Below are positions 5,675 through 5,702 of a stretch of DNA of 5,702 nucleotides, piece by piece. The stretch spans positions 1 to 5,702 of the forward strand of contig CAJZFF010000146.1 in the NCBI GenBank assembly GCA_915069725.1, given 5' to 3'. The stretch's first letter is position 1; each line of letters starts with the position of its first letter. The stretch is from an uncultured Actinomyces sp. GTDB lineage: Bacteria; Actinomycetota; Actinomycetes; Actinomycetales; Actinomycetaceae. The position numbers and the translations under genes are program-made. A model generated the notes under the pieces. That model was not told the origin of the DNA. It saw only the letters and a program-made list of their open reading frames with translations, and ran no database searches.

Positions 5675-5702
5675 ATATGCGCTCCTTCCCCGCCCGCCCC
5701 CC

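Noticed and set aside
1..5702. CRISPR array, riboswitch or complete mobile element
   Set aside because: No regularly spaced repeats, no recognisable riboswitch core and no transposase or integrase gene are visible in the window.

Overview
This window looks like chromosomal DNA of a high-GC Gram-positive bacterium, most likely a member of the Actinomycetaceae (Actinomyces/Schaalia type). The reasons are the strongly GC-biased third codon positions, the frequent GTG starts, and the order nadD - rsfS - histidine phosphatase, which is also the mycobacterial order. Every gene I can support is on the minus strand, so the window reads right to left.

Right part (5702 to 4348): a GC-poorer leader holds a candidate 24-residue small ORF with a good ribosome binding site, a 10-bp palindrome and a direct repeat with a 10-bp period. 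It is followed by a ROK-fold protein (sugar kinase/repressor superfamily). This protein has no N-terminal DNA-binding domain, lacks the ROK zinc-binding cysteines and has a degraded second phosphate loop.

Middle (4347 to 684): a 178-bp gap holds an 11-codon upstream ORF that overlaps the nadD start by four bases. Then comes a tight set of genes: nadD (NAD biosynthesis), an alanine/serine/glutamate-rich protein of 562 residues with one C-terminal membrane helix, rsfS (ribosomal silencing factor) and a histidine-phosphatase family enzyme. The nadD/membrane-protein and rsfS/phosphatase pairs overlap. A 66-bp gap with a hairpin separates the membrane-protein gene from rsfS.

Left part (683 to 1): a plausible promoter precedes a normal tRNA-Ala(GGC) and, 40 bases further on, a second copy in which the anticodon arm is rebuilt. 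That copy could not decode alanine, yet it keeps the G3:U70 pair that alanyl-tRNA synthetase reads. A strong intrinsic terminator follows. Beyond it is the start of an OPT-family oligopeptide transporter gene, cut off after 34 recognisable codons by AT-richer sequence of unknown origin that runs off the window edge.

The two observations most worth following are the alanine-identity tRNA without an alanine anticodon and the broken transporter gene. The degenerate ROK protein and the nadD upstream ORF come next.
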